A DNA stretch of 64,000 nucleotides, from contig NZ_JYJB01000010.1 of assembly GCF_000956475.1 (NCBI RefSeq), positions 682,001 to 746,000 on the forward strand. Reading direction: 5' to 3'. The DNA comes from Microbacterium hydrocarbonoxydans (lineage in GTDB: Bacteria; Actinomycetota; Actinomycetes; Actinomycetales; Microbacteriaceae). The notes under the pieces are model-generated. The model was not told the DNA's origin and did not search any database. It saw nothing but the letters and a program-made list of their open reading frames with translations. A program made the position numbers and the translations under genes. This document shows positions 39,905-47,877 of the stretch, piece after piece; the first letter of the stretch is position 1, and every line of letters starts with the position of its first letter.

Positions 39905-41124
39905 ACACCCCCGCACCGTCCGTGTGGAAGCAGCCCGCCCAGGTCTGGGCCGTCGCCTTCGCCTGCGTCGTCGCCTTCATGGGCATGGGCCTGGTCGATC
40001 CGATCCTCCCCGCGATCGCCGAATCGCTCGAGGCGACACCGGTGCAGACCGAGCTTCTCTTCACCAGCTATCTGGCAGTCACGGGCCTCGCGATGCTCGT
40101 CACGAGCTGGATCTCCAGCCGCATCGGCGCCAAGAAGACGCTCCTCATCGGCCTCGCCCTGATCGTGGTGTTCGCCCTGTTCTGCGCGCTCAGCGGCAGC
40201 GTCGACGCCGTGATCGGCTTCCGCGCCGGCTGGGGCCTGGGCAACGCGCTGTTCATCTCGACCGCGCTCGCGACGATCGTCGGCGCAGCGTCAGGCGGCA
40301 GCGGGGCCGCCATCGTCCTCTATGAGGCCGCTCTCGGCCTCGGCATCGCGATCGGCCCCCTGCTCGGCGGCATCCTGGGCGAGCAGAGCTGGCGCGCCCC
40401 GTTCTTCGGCGTCGTCGTGCTCATGGCGGTCGCGTTCGTGGCGATCCTCCTTCTGCTCAAGGGCGCAGACGAGAAGCGCGAGCCCGTGCCGTTCTCCGCT
40501 CCGTTCAAAGCGCTGGGCCGGCCGGCGCTGGCCACTCTGGCGATCGCGGCCCTCTTCTACAACATCGGCTTCTTCGTGCTGCTCGCCTTCTCTCCGTTCC
40601 CGCTGGGATTCGGCGCCATGGGCATCGGCTTCACGTTCTTCGGCTGGGGCGTCGCACTGGCCATCACCAGCGTGTGGGTCGCTCCGATCCTGATGCGCCG
40701 CATGAAGCGCACGAGCATCATCTTCACGGTGCTTCCGCTGCTCGCCGTCGACCTGGTCGTCGCCGGCCTGCTGGTCGGATCCGCGACCGCCCTCGTCATC
40801 TGCATCATCATCGGCGGCCTGCTGCTCGGGGTGATGAACACCGTGCTCACCGAGGCGGTCATGGAGGCGACCGATCTGCCGCGCTCGGTCGCGTCCTCGG
40901 CCTACTCCGCCGTGCGCTTCCTCGGCGGCGCGATGGCTCCTCCGATCGCCGCCGCGCTGTGGCACGGCTTCAACGCGACCGTGCCCTACCTGTTCGCGGC
41001 CGCCGCAGTGCTGATCGCCGCGCTCACGGTGCTCATCGGGCGCAAGGCGCTCGCGCACATCGACGACGAGGCGGTTGACGCGGCCGAGGACGCGCAGGCG
41101 ATCCTGCTCGGCGACGCCGCCTGA
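39901..41124 (+). CDS. MFS transporter, DHA1-like, MarR-linked
   Basis: A 407-residue transporter with about 12 membrane spans. It starts with a TTG codon that overlaps the stop of marR (TTGA at 39901-39904). Span 1 ends FMGMGLVDPILPAIAESL, the typical DHA1 motif D-like segment; the loop SRIGAKKTLLIGLAL is motif A-like. The C-terminal tail is acidic (AVDAAEDAQAILLGD). The coupling to marR suggests an inducible exporter for an amphipathic compound; the compound is unknown. Confidence 0.9.
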   Translation: MNTPAPSVWKQPAQVWAVAFACVVAFMGMGLVDPILPAIAESLEATPVQTELLFTSYLAVTGLAMLVTSWISSRIGAKKTLLIGLALIVVFALFCALSGSVDAVIGFRAGWGLGNALFISTALATIVGAASGGSGAAIVLYEAALGLGIAIGPLLGGILGEQSWRAPFFGVVVLMAVAFVAILLLLKGADEKREPVPFSAPFKALGRPALATLAIAALFYNIGFFVLLAFSPFPLGFGAMGIGFTFFGWGVALAITSVWVAPILMRRMKRTSIIFTVLPLLAVDLVVAGLLVGSATALVICIIIGGLLLGVMNTVLTEAVMEATDLPRSVASSAYSAVRFLGGAMAPPIAAALWHGFNATVPYLFAAAAVLIAALTVLIGRKALAHIDDEAVDAAEDAQAILLGDAA

Positions 41125-41165
41125 CGAGTTCTCGACGAGCCTGCCGCGTTCGGTATTTTGGGGCG

Positions 41166-41645
41166 ATGACAGCTCCCGATCTCCCCGAACGCAGCAGGCT
41201 CGTCGTTCAGCATCTGGCGGATGCCGGAATCGAGACGAGCATCCGCGTGCTGCCCGATTCAGCTCGCACCGCTCCCGAGGCGGCTGCCGCCATCGGGTGC
41301 GACGTCGCCGCGATCGCCAACAGCCTGGTGTTCCTCGCCGACGGCTCTCCCGTGCTGGTCATGACAAGCGGCGGACATCGCGCAGACCTCGCAGTGGTGG
41401 CCCGCAGCATCGGCGCCGGGGATGTGGCGATGGCCCCGGCATCCGTCGTCCGCGCCTCCACAGGACAGGCGATCGGCGGGGTCGCACCGACGGGACACCC
41501 GGCTCCCCTGCCCACCTACATCGACGAGGCGCTCGCCGAGCATGACGAGCTCTGGGCCGCCGCAGGGCACCCGCACACGGTCATGCCGCTCACGTTCTCC
41601 TCACTGCAGAAGCTCACCGGCGGCCAGGTCATCGCCGTCGCCTGA
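41166..41645 (+). CDS. YbaK/EbsC-type aminoacyl-tRNA deacylase
   Basis: A 159-residue YbaK/ProX-fold protein, proposed to hydrolyse mischarged tRNA (often Cys-tRNA-Pro). It shows AAAIGCDVAAIANSLVF (conserved Lys replaced by Asn-Ser here), PVLVMTSGGHRADL and the strong family signature TGQAIGGVAPTGHP. The expected catalytic lysine in the IxKTLVF motif is absent (IANSLVF), as in many actinobacterial members of this subfamily. Specificity is therefore uncertain. It stands alone between an MFS gene and a convergent lipoprotein gene. Confidence 0.88.
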   Translation: MTAPDLPERSRLVVQHLADAGIETSIRVLPDSARTAPEAAAAIGCDVAAIANSLVFLADGSPVLVMTSGGHRADLAVVARSIGAGDVAMAPASVVRASTGQAIGGVAPTGHPAPLPTYIDEALAEHDELWAAAGHPHTVMPLTFSSLQKLTGGQVIAVA

Positions 41646-41648
41646 ACG

Positions 41649-42059
41649 CTACTTCACTGTGACGGTGATCTCTGCGGACTTCTGCTCGTCGGGGTCGTCC
41701 GGCACCGCACCCCGGAACTGGTACTCGAACGCGACCACGGTCGTCCCTGCGCCCGTGGCCTCGAACCGGTAGCTGAGGTCGCTGGATGATCCCGGCGCCG
41801 GATCCGGATCGTCGGAGACGTACTCCGATTCGCCCTCCCCGAGCACCGCCGAATCAGGCTTCGTCGTGATCACCCAGTCCGTGCCCACAGACGAGTTGAT
41901 CTCGCCCATGTGAACCACCAGGGTCTCCCCGACATGCACTGTGACCGCGCTCTGCGTGTACTCGATCGTCTTCTCCGCCGGACCGGTGCACGCCGTCAGC
42001 GCCGCACACGCGGCCACAAGAGCGGCCACACCCGCCAGTGCTCGTCTCATCGATCTCAT
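41649..42059 (-). CDS. Lipoprotein with chagasin (I42)-like inhibitor fold
   Basis: A 136-residue lipoprotein: signal peptide RRALAGVAALVAACAALTAC with the lipobox cysteine at residue 24. The mature part resembles the chagasin family of cysteine protease inhibitors: HMGEINSSVGTDWVITTKPD (the position of the NPTTGY loop, here NSSVGTDW), then YRFEATGAGTTVVAFEYQFRG, the beta-strand with GTxxxxxxYxR. The first inhibitory loop departs from the classic sequence, so inhibition is only inferred. It converges on the YbaK-type gene with three bases between stops. Confidence 0.7.
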   Translation of the reverse strand: MRSMRRALAGVAALVAACAALTACTGPAEKTIEYTQSAVTVHVGETLVVHMGEINSSVGTDWVITTKPDSAVLGEGESEYVSDDPDPAPGSSSDLSYRFEATGAGTTVVAFEYQFRGAVPDDPDEQKSAEITVTVK

Positions 42060-42109
42060 GACGCCCTCCGCGGGTCACGCTATCGCAGCACCCACGCCGG
42101 ACGCAGAAA

Positions 42110-42141
42110 AGCCCCGGAAACTGGCGAGAGTTTCCGAGGCT
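42110..42141 (-). terminator. Terminator after tRNA-Lys
   Basis: CGGAAA and TTTCCG with outer AGCC/GGCT form a stem with a single bulge, followed on the reverse strand by TTTTCT. It lies directly downstream of the tRNA-Lys gene. Confidence 0.75.
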
Positions 42142-42147
42142 GATCCG

Positions 42148-42220
42148 TGCACCCCCAGGGACTTGAACCCTGAACCCACTGATTAAGAGTCAGTTGCTCT
42201 GCCGATTGAGCTAGAGGTGC
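42148..42220 (-). tRNA. tRNA-Lys, anticodon CTT
   Basis: Reverse strand. GCACCTC pairs with the 3' GGGGTGC, D-loop AGCTCAATCGGCAGAGC, anticodon loop ACTCTTAAT (CTT, reading AAG), T-arm CAGGGTTCAAGTCCCTG. 73 nt, CCA not encoded. Followed by a terminator. Confidence 0.95.
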
Positions 42221-42370
42221 GTGGCCCGGGAAGCATCCCCGGCCGAGGAATTACATTACCAGCGGTTGGGCCGCATGCGAAATCGAGGCCCGGCCTTCGC
42301 TCTCCCCGCGCGTGTCGCAGCATGTCGCCGCCCCAGACGGCGCTCAGATCCGACGGCTATCCTTGGTGCC

Positions 42371-43168
42371 GTGACCGCCTCCCCCCGCGCCGACGATCTC
42401 TCCCCCGACCTCGCCCTCGCTCTGCGGCTCGCCGACGCGGCCGACGAGCAGTCGCTCGCCCGCTTCGACAGCCCGGACCTGCGCATCTCGACGAAGGCCG
42501 ACAACTCCCACGTCACCGATGCCGATCTGGCCACCGAACGGGCGATCCGGGCGATCATCGAGGCCGAGCGCCCCGACGACGGCATCTTCGGCGAGGAGTT
42601 CGGATCTCAAGGCGGCGCCCAGCGGCAGTGGATCATCGATCCCATCGACGGGACTGCCAACTTCCTTCGCGGCGTGCCGCTGTGGGGCACCATGATCGCC
42701 CTCGCTATCGACGGCGTCCCGCAGGTCGGCGTCGTCAGCATGCCGGCCCTCGGTCGTCGCTGGTGGGCTACGACGGGCGGCGGAGCGTGGACCGCGACGG
42801 ATACCGGGCCGCGGCGTCTGAGCACCTCATCCGTGTCCACCCTCGACGACGCGAGCGTGAGCTTCCAGAGCATCGCACAGTGGTCCGAGTCGGGACACCT
42901 CGATCATCTGCTCGCACTCGCGGGCCGCGTCTGGCGCGACCGCGCGTACGGCGACGTCTTCGCGTACATGATGCTCGCGGAGGGTCGCCTCGAGATGGTC
43001 GCCGAGTTCGGCGTCAAGGAATACGACATCGCCGCGGCGGTCCCGATCGTCCGGGAAGCCGGCGGCCGGATGACCTCCTTCGACGGCGCCGAGACGATCT
43101 CCGCCCAGTCGACACTCGCAAGCAACGGCATCCTCCACGATGCGTTCCTCGCCCTCCTGCACGACTGA
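42371..43168 (+). CDS. hisN: Histidinol-phosphatase, inositol monophosphatase family
   Basis: A 265-residue Mg-dependent phosphatase of the IMPase fold. It shows STKADNSHVTDADLATERAI, FGEEFGS (metal Glu), WIIDPIDGTANFLRG (the DPIDGT motif) and the C-terminal KEYDIAAAVPIVREAGG (WDxAA-like motif, here YDIAA). This set, and especially the YDIAA variant, fits actinobacterial HisN, the histidine-pathway phosphatase. An inositol-phosphatase role remains possible. The GTG at 42371 is preferred because the upstream frame runs into the tRNA-Lys region. Followed 20 bases later by a lipoprotein gene. Confidence 0.9.
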   Translation: MTASPRADDLSPDLALALRLADAADEQSLARFDSPDLRISTKADNSHVTDADLATERAIRAIIEAERPDDGIFGEEFGSQGGAQRQWIIDPIDGTANFLRGVPLWGTMIALAIDGVPQVGVVSMPALGRRWWATTGGGAWTATDTGPRRLSTSSVSTLDDASVSFQSIAQWSESGHLDHLLALAGRVWRDRAYGDVFAYMMLAEGRLEMVAEFGVKEYDIAAAVPIVREAGGRMTSFDGAETISAQSTLASNGILHDAFLALLHD

Positions 43169-43188
43169 CACAGGCCTCGAGATCCGAG

Positions 43189-43758
43189 ATGACTCCCCGC
43201 ACCCCCGTCGCCGCCCTCTCCGGGCTGCTCCTCGCCGCCGCGCTGACGGCGTGCTCCGGCGCACCGCAGGCGGCACCGACGCCGGCGGACACGGCGCCGG
43301 CGAACACGCCCGAACCCACCGTGCAACCCGTGCAGACCCAGGCACCCGTGGCGAGCACCGACGAGCCGGCGTGCGACACGATCATCACCGACGGCACCGT
43401 CGAGGCGCTGACGTCGATCGGGTGGACGCCGAAGCAGCAGGACTTCGTCATCGGCGACATCGCGCTGCCCGAGGGGATGCTGTGCTTCTGGGCCGACTAC
43501 TCGGTCGCCACGGATCACGGCCAGCTCTACGGCTGGGCGGAGATCTCCGATGAGGATGCGGCCGCCGCACAGGCGTCGCTGCTCGAGAGCGGGTGGCTCC
43601 GCGAGAACGGCCCGGAGGGAAGCTACTTCACCGAGGATCCGCAGTTCTCGCTCGGCACCGACGAGGAGGGCTACGGCATGACGTACCTGTTCGGCGACGG
43701 CTGGGTGAAGCTCTCCGACACAAAGCAGGGGCTGATCCTCATCGACTGGGCCCGCTGA
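43189..43758 (+). CDS. Lipoprotein of unknown function
   Basis: A 189-residue protein. The signal peptide SGLLLAAALTAC has a lipobox cysteine at residue 22. A Thr/Pro/Ala-rich spacer follows (about 25-58). The globular part (about 60-189) contains DEPACDTIITDGTVEALTSIG, LPEGMLCFWADYSV and AEISDEDAAAAQASLLESGW, ending in GLILIDWAR. Two cysteines in the domain (positions 62 and 99) may be bonded. No known family recognised; it could be a cell-surface binding lipoprotein. Starts 20 bases after hisN. Confidence 0.78.
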   Translation: MTPRTPVAALSGLLLAAALTACSGAPQAAPTPADTAPANTPEPTVQPVQTQAPVASTDEPACDTIITDGTVEALTSIGWTPKQQDFVIGDIALPEGMLCFWADYSVATDHGQLYGWAEISDEDAAAAQASLLESGWLRENGPEGSYFTEDPQFSLGTDEEGYGMTYLFGDGWVKLSDTKQGLILIDWAR

Positions 43759-43834
43759 GGCCACCCGCCCTCCGACGGTAAGCTTCCGGTCAGCGCATCG
43801 ATGCGCGATGGCAATCGCAGGGGGGAACGCACGC

Positions 43835-44776
43835 ATGACGACGGACGAGCCGCGACCGGATCCGCTGCAGCAGCGAGTGCCGCTCGCACCGCCCGTCTTC
43901 GCGCCCCCGCTCACTCCGGCCGAACCCGCCGTGCCTCTGCCGCAGCAGACGCCCCCTCAGGCTGCACCGGCCGACGCGCCGGCTCCACGCAGGCGCAACA
44001 CGGCGGTCATCGCCCTCGCGATCGCGTGCTCCGTACTGCTCCTGGCGACGCTCGGACTCGGAGCCACGACCGCGATGCTGCTGCTCGGTGGAGGCTCGAC
44101 GTCCGCACCTGAGTCGAGCCCCGCTCCCACGTCGACCACCACCGGCACGGCCACCACCGACGCTGACGCCACCGTCCAGGGATTCCCCGTTCGGGTCTTC
44201 TCCGACCTCCGCGTGCACCACTTCGCGCTATCGACGGGAACCGGCGTCCCCACGCTGTACGCCCTCGTGACGAACACGAGCAGCAACCAGGTGGCCAAGA
44301 CGTCGTTCGACATCACCGCGTACGATGCCGATGGCCGCGTCATCGATCGGACGCTGGACATCTTCTATCTCCTCCCCGATCAGACCTCGATGCTGGACGC
44401 GGGCTTCCTCACGGATATCGATGACCTCGACCACTTCACGATCGAGCAGCTGGACATCGAGTGGATCGACCCTGCCATCACCGGAGGCGCGACCATCAGC
44501 GAAGCGCGCACCGGCGACGGCTATGTCGAGGCGGACCTCGCGTCGACGCTGTCAACATCTGCGGAGTACACCGAGGTGTACGCGGCGGTCTTCGTCGACG
44601 ACAAGATCGTCGGGGTCTGCTACGACCTCGTCGACTTCCCGGCGAGCGCGGGGACGCTCACGGTCTCATGCGGGCTCGATTCTGCCTGGAGCGACGACGA
44701 GGTCGACGTCGAGGATCTGCCGGCGGATGCCGAGGTCGATGTGTTCCTCAAGATCGATTACACGTTCGGCGAATGA
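43835..44776 (+). CDS. Membrane-anchored extracellular protein, unknown function
   Basis: A 313-residue protein. Residues 1-53 are Pro/Ala-rich and cytoplasmic, then one membrane span (TAVIALAIACSVLLLATLGLG and following, about 55-86), a Ser/Thr-rich linker, and an extracellular domain from about 108. That domain shows VRVFSDLRVHHFALSTGTG, TLYALVTNTSSNQVAKTSFD and YDADGRVIDRTLDI, similar in style to FxLYD-type beta-sandwich modules (an inference). Its end is acidic (SAWSDDEVDVEDLPADAEV). Start chosen for GGGGGAA about 7 bases upstream. Converges on the Nramp-type gene. Confidence 0.78.
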   Translation: MTTDEPRPDPLQQRVPLAPPVFAPPLTPAEPAVPLPQQTPPQAAPADAPAPRRRNTAVIALAIACSVLLLATLGLGATTAMLLLGGGSTSAPESSPAPTSTTTGTATTDADATVQGFPVRVFSDLRVHHFALSTGTGVPTLYALVTNTSSNQVAKTSFDITAYDADGRVIDRTLDIFYLLPDQTSMLDAGFLTDIDDLDHFTIEQLDIEWIDPAITGGATISEARTGDGYVEADLASTLSTSAEYTEVYAAVFVDDKIVGVCYDLVDFPASAGTLTVSCGLDSAWSDDEVDVEDLPADAEVDVFLKIDYTFGE

Positions 44777-44791
44777 CCAGGGCGCGAGCGC

Positions 44792-46165
44792 TCATCCCCC
44801 GGTGATCGTGTACCAGACGCCGTAGGCGCCCGCCACGCACATCAGCGCGGTCGTGAACCATCCGATCGTGGCGGCGAGCTTTCCGTTGCGGTACTCGCCC
44901 ATGATCTCCCTGTCGCGGGAGATCAGCATGAGGATGATCAGGAACGGCCCCGCGGCTATCCCGTTGACGATGGCGCTGAGCACCAGGAGCCCGATCGGAT
45001 CGGTGTCGGCCACGGAGAGGAGTGTGCCGCCGATCATGCCCACCCCGAGCAGGACGTAGAAGAAGGGCGCCTTCCTCGGCGAGCGCTCGAGGCCCCAGTT
45101 CTTGTTCAGCAGCGCAGAGAGGCCGGCCGCCCCCGACGCTGCGAGCACCGGGACGGCGAGCATCCCGGAGCCGATGAAACCCAGTGCGAAGAGCACACCC
45201 GCGAAGTCGCCCGCGATCGGCTCGAGGGCCTTTGCAGCCTCAGCGGCGCTGGAGACGGTCTTGTGGTGCGCGCCGAGGGTCGCGGCCGATGAGGCGACGA
45301 TCGCGAACATGATGATGACGCTGAAGGCCATGCCGGTGAAGACATCGATCCGTCCGTTCCGCAGGCGACGGCGAGCTTCTCCGGCGGGGCGCGCGTCGAG
45401 GGGCGGCGCCTCGTCACCGCCCCTCCTCTCCTCGCGCATCTCCTCCACGCGCTGCGCCGACTGCCAGAAGAACATGTACGGAGAGATCGTCGTGCCGAGC
45501 ACTCCGACAGCCAGGCCGAGGTACGCGGGCGTGAACTCGAACTGCATGCCGATCAGGCCGGTGCCCACGCTCCCCCAGTCGACATGGGTTGCGAACAGCA
45601 CCCCCACGTACACCAGGAGGACCAGGCACAGCCACTTGAAGATCTTGCCGATGAGCTCGAACGACCCGAGCATGACCGTCACCAGGATCGACGCCCCGGC
45701 GATGATGCTCCACAGCCAGGCCGGGCCCGCGTGCAGCAGCTGCATCCCCTGCCCGATCGCGTTGAGATCCGCCGCGAGGTTCAGGCAGTTCGCCGCGATG
45801 AGCGCCACCACGAGTACGCCGACCGTCATGCCGACGCCCTTGCTGAAGCGGCGCCGGATGAGCCTTCCGAGACTGTCCCCGGAGGCGAGCGCCATCCGGT
45901 CGCAGATCTCCTGCACCGCCATCATCAGCGGCAGCGACAGTGGCACCGTCCACAAGAGGCCGTTGCTGAACGTGGCACCCGCCTGAGAATAGGTCGCCAC
46001 GCCCGACGGATCATCATCTGCCGCGCCGGTGACGAGTCCTGGGCCCAGAACGCGCAGGAACCGGACGACGGGATTACGCGGTCGCTGAGGATCCGGCTGT
46101 CCGTCTCCCACACCGGGCTGTTCATCTGACGCGGGTGGCTGCGATTCCTCAATCGGTCGAGACAT
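44792..46165 (-). CDS. Nramp-family divalent metal transporter, atypical
   Basis: A 457-residue integral membrane protein with about 11 spans of the LeuT-type Nramp fold. Span 1 has GLVTGAADDDPSGVATYSQAG in place of the canonical DPGN motif, and span 6 has GTTISPYMFFWQSAQRV where the classic MPH motif would be, with tyrosine in the histidine position. A charged loop (RRGGDEAPPLDARPAGEARRR) separates the halves. Because the metal-contact residues are changed, manganese or iron should not be assumed; magnesium or another substrate is possible. A hydrophilic N-terminus of about 35 residues precedes span 1. Confidence 0.85.
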   Translation of the reverse strand: MSRPIEESQPPASDEQPGVGDGQPDPQRPRNPVVRFLRVLGPGLVTGAADDDPSGVATYSQAGATFSNGLLWTVPLSLPLMMAVQEICDRMALASGDSLGRLIRRRFSKGVGMTVGVLVVALIAANCLNLAADLNAIGQGMQLLHAGPAWLWSIIAGASILVTVMLGSFELIGKIFKWLCLVLLVYVGVLFATHVDWGSVGTGLIGMQFEFTPAYLGLAVGVLGTTISPYMFFWQSAQRVEEMREERRGGDEAPPLDARPAGEARRRLRNGRIDVFTGMAFSVIIMFAIVASSAATLGAHHKTVSSAAEAAKALEPIAGDFAGVLFALGFIGSGMLAVPVLAASGAAGLSALLNKNWGLERSPRKAPFFYVLLGVGMIGGTLLSVADTDPIGLLVLSAIVNGIAAGPFLIILMLISRDREIMGEYRNGKLAATIGWFTTALMCVAGAYGVWYTITGG

Positions 46166-46265
46166 CTGACGTCCTCCCCTTCGTTCGGCGAACCGCTGCA
46201 TCAGCGTGCCAGACGAGGCCGAGCGCATCGAGGGGCTTGCGCCGTGCCCCAAGCCCCGTATACAG

Positions 46266-46295
46266 CAGAAGACCGCCCCGAAGGACGGTCTTCTG
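46266..46295 (-). terminator. Hairpin terminator
   Basis: CAGAAGACCG and CGGTCTTCTG form a perfect 10-bp stem with a 10-base loop. It lies about 60 bases after the end of the gene at 46356-46793 (-) and upstream of the Nramp-type gene. Confidence 0.7.
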
Positions 46296-46355
46296 GACGC
46301 ACCCCAGCACACGGGTTTCGGCGTCTCGTGCCCCTGGCTTGGCGGGCTCTGAACC

Positions 46356-46793
46356 TTAGGGAACCCACTCCGTGGACCAATAGTCGACGACGAGGTTCAG
46401 GACGCTGCCCGCTGGTCGCGCAGACACCCAAACGGTGCGAGGATCCCAGAAGGTGCCGGGTACAGACATCTGTGGGGTTGCGCCCATCTCTTCCGCGAGG
46501 GCTTCCGGCGACTGTCCCGCGGGTGGCCGCACGGTGAAGGTCACCGAGCATCCTCCGCTTCCGCAGCCGGTGCTATCGCCAAGAATCTCCGCACCCTCCG
46601 GCAGCGGAACCGAGGACGCCGGTGGGACATCGCCTTCCGTTGCCATCATGGTCAGCCAAGCGACGCGTCCGCCATAGAACAACGCCAGTAGCACGGCCGT
46701 GATGATGAGCACGATCCACATCGCACGTCGTCGCCTGGCTACTCTCTGGTTCGCCGCCCACGTGGCCTGGTCGAAGGGCAGAGCCGAATCCAT
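46356..46793 (-). CDS. Small single-span membrane protein, unknown function
   Basis: A 145-residue protein with a basic N-terminal segment (NQRVARRRRAMW), one span (IVLIITAVLLALFYGGRVAWL) and an extracytoplasmic part of about 95 residues. A double-cysteine CGSGGCSVTFTVRPP stretch is followed by ALAEEMGATPQMSVPG and VLNLVVDYWSTEWVP. The two cysteines could form a disulfide. No family recognised. It is the last intact gene before the accessory island and has a terminator downstream. Confidence 0.75.
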   Translation of the reverse strand: MDSALPFDQATWAANQRVARRRRAMWIVLIITAVLLALFYGGRVAWLTMMATEGDVPPASSVPLPEGAEILGDSTGCGSGGCSVTFTVRPPAGQSPEALAEEMGATPQMSVPGTFWDPRTVWVSARPAGSVLNLVVDYWSTEWVP

Positions 46794-47128
46794 TCTGCGA
46801 GCCTACTGGCTGAGTCGCTGAACATCGCCCCAGGCACACCCCACGGACGGTCAAGTGCGCGAGCTCAGAGCCTCTTGACCAACGCCTAGCGACCCAATCA
46901 CGCCGATGTTCGTTTCGAGGTTGCCGACGCAACCTCAGAGCGAACCCGAGTCACTCGGATCGAGGGCGCTGATCCGATGCGGTCGGCGCCCTCTATCCCG
47001 AGAGCCTGGCGAACCTCGTTTGGCGAATACGTCCCTGGCGCTTCGCGCGCGCTCCAGTTGGTTAGCGGCGTCGTCGAACTTGACATATCCCTCCGGCGCT
47101 CCGGATACTTCCCAAAGCGCCTCTACTA
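46794..47128. other. Junction region with prophage-like coding debris
   Basis: No intact gene. On the reverse strand two overlapping frames hold gene-like pieces: VSGAPEGYVKFDDAANQLER in one and EAPGTYSPNEVRQALGIE in another. Joined by a frameshift they resemble the C-terminal part of a phage portal protein, but this rests on memory of such sequences and is weak. I see no promoter, terminator or RNA here. It marks the left edge of the accessory island. Confidence 0.4.
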
Positions 47129-47275
47129 GTGCTCGGGCACAAGTCCGCGGCGATGACCCTCGACACCTACGCCGACCTCTTCGACGACGATCTCGACAGC
47201 GTCGCCGAACTGATGAACGCGCGCGGGCAGGCGACAGCAACAGCGGCTCTAGAGCAGTTCGGACTCACGGCCTGA
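47129..47275 (+). pseudogene. C-terminal remnant of a tyrosine integrase
   Basis: 48 codons read LGHKSAAMTLDTYADLFDDD followed by LDSVAELMNARGQ and a stop. LGHKS(A/S)xMTLDTYADLF is the active-site histidine and tyrosine region of actinobacterial phage/ICE integrases: the HxxR-box His is in LGHKS and the nucleophilic Tyr is in LDTYADL. Everything upstream of the GTG is missing or rearranged, so only the tail survives. It points to a lost integrative element. Confidence 0.85.
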
Positions 47276-47406
47276 TCCAGGGTACGCCCAAAGTGTGCCC
47301 ACGGCGCAGTTATCCATATCTCGCGCGGGCATAGAAGAACCCCCGTGTTGCGCACGCTGCGCATCGAGACGCCGTCGCTCCGCCAGATCCGCGAGGCGGC
47401 AGGACG

Positions 47407-47790
47407 ATGACCGGCATGAACCACTGGGCGTACATCATCGGGCCTTGTTACACCCGTGCCTCCCTGGCGCGCGCTCTCGGGTGGGCGGAGAACGAGGTGT
47501 CCGAAGCAGCTTCGTCGCTCAGGGTTCTCGAGCTGCTGACCGATGACGATGTGTTGCTCTACCCGGCGTTCCAAGTTCGAGACGGACGCCTGGTGGAAGG
47601 GCTTCCTCAAGTGCTTCAGGTCCTGAACACCGGGACGCGCGGGAGGTGGACGTGGGCGCAGTGGCTGAACACGCGACTCGACGATGAGGACGGCGGCGAG
47701 CTGCCGAGCGCCATCGAGCAGCTAGCCGCCGGCGAACTCGAGGATGTGCTCCTTGAGGCCCGCGACGATGCATGGGCCTGGAGCAGCTGA
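47407..47790 (+). CDS. Helix-turn-helix protein, MbcA/Xre-antitoxin-like
   Basis: A 127-residue protein. The N-terminal half contains a DNA-binding-like helix-turn-helix (TRASLARALGWAENEVSEAA) followed by LLTDDDVLLYPAFQVRDGRLVEGL. The C-terminal half (WTWAQWLNTRLDDEDGGELPSAI, then AAGELEDVLLEARDDAWAW) has the layout of the MbcA/ParS toxin-binding domain found in RES/Xre toxin-antitoxin pairs. A RES-type toxin is not adjacent; the next gene is a long protein of unknown family. It could be an orphan antitoxin or a regulator. Family call by pattern only. Confidence 0.6.
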   Translation: MTGMNHWAYIIGPCYTRASLARALGWAENEVSEAASSLRVLELLTDDDVLLYPAFQVRDGRLVEGLPQVLQVLNTGTRGRWTWAQWLNTRLDDEDGGELPSAIEQLAAGELEDVLLEARDDAWAWSS

Positions 47791-47877
47791 TCTGGACCGC
47801 CTCATCTTCACGCCGAAAAGGGAGTGAAGCTGGCGTGTAGCTTCGCACCGAGCGCAGGGGTGAGCGAGGATGATTCC

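Noticed and set aside
40291..41058. 255-residue reverse frame opposite the MarR-linked transporter
   Set aside because: Composition (Glu/Arg/Gln/His-rich repeats) is that of a shadow, and the sense strand encodes a good MFS protein.
47337..47347. Ten-base match GAACCCCCGT between the region after the integrase tail and the 3' part of ssrA, as a possible attL/attR pair
   Set aside because: Ten bases is too short in such GC-rich DNA and flanking bases do not match; it cannot be called an attachment site.
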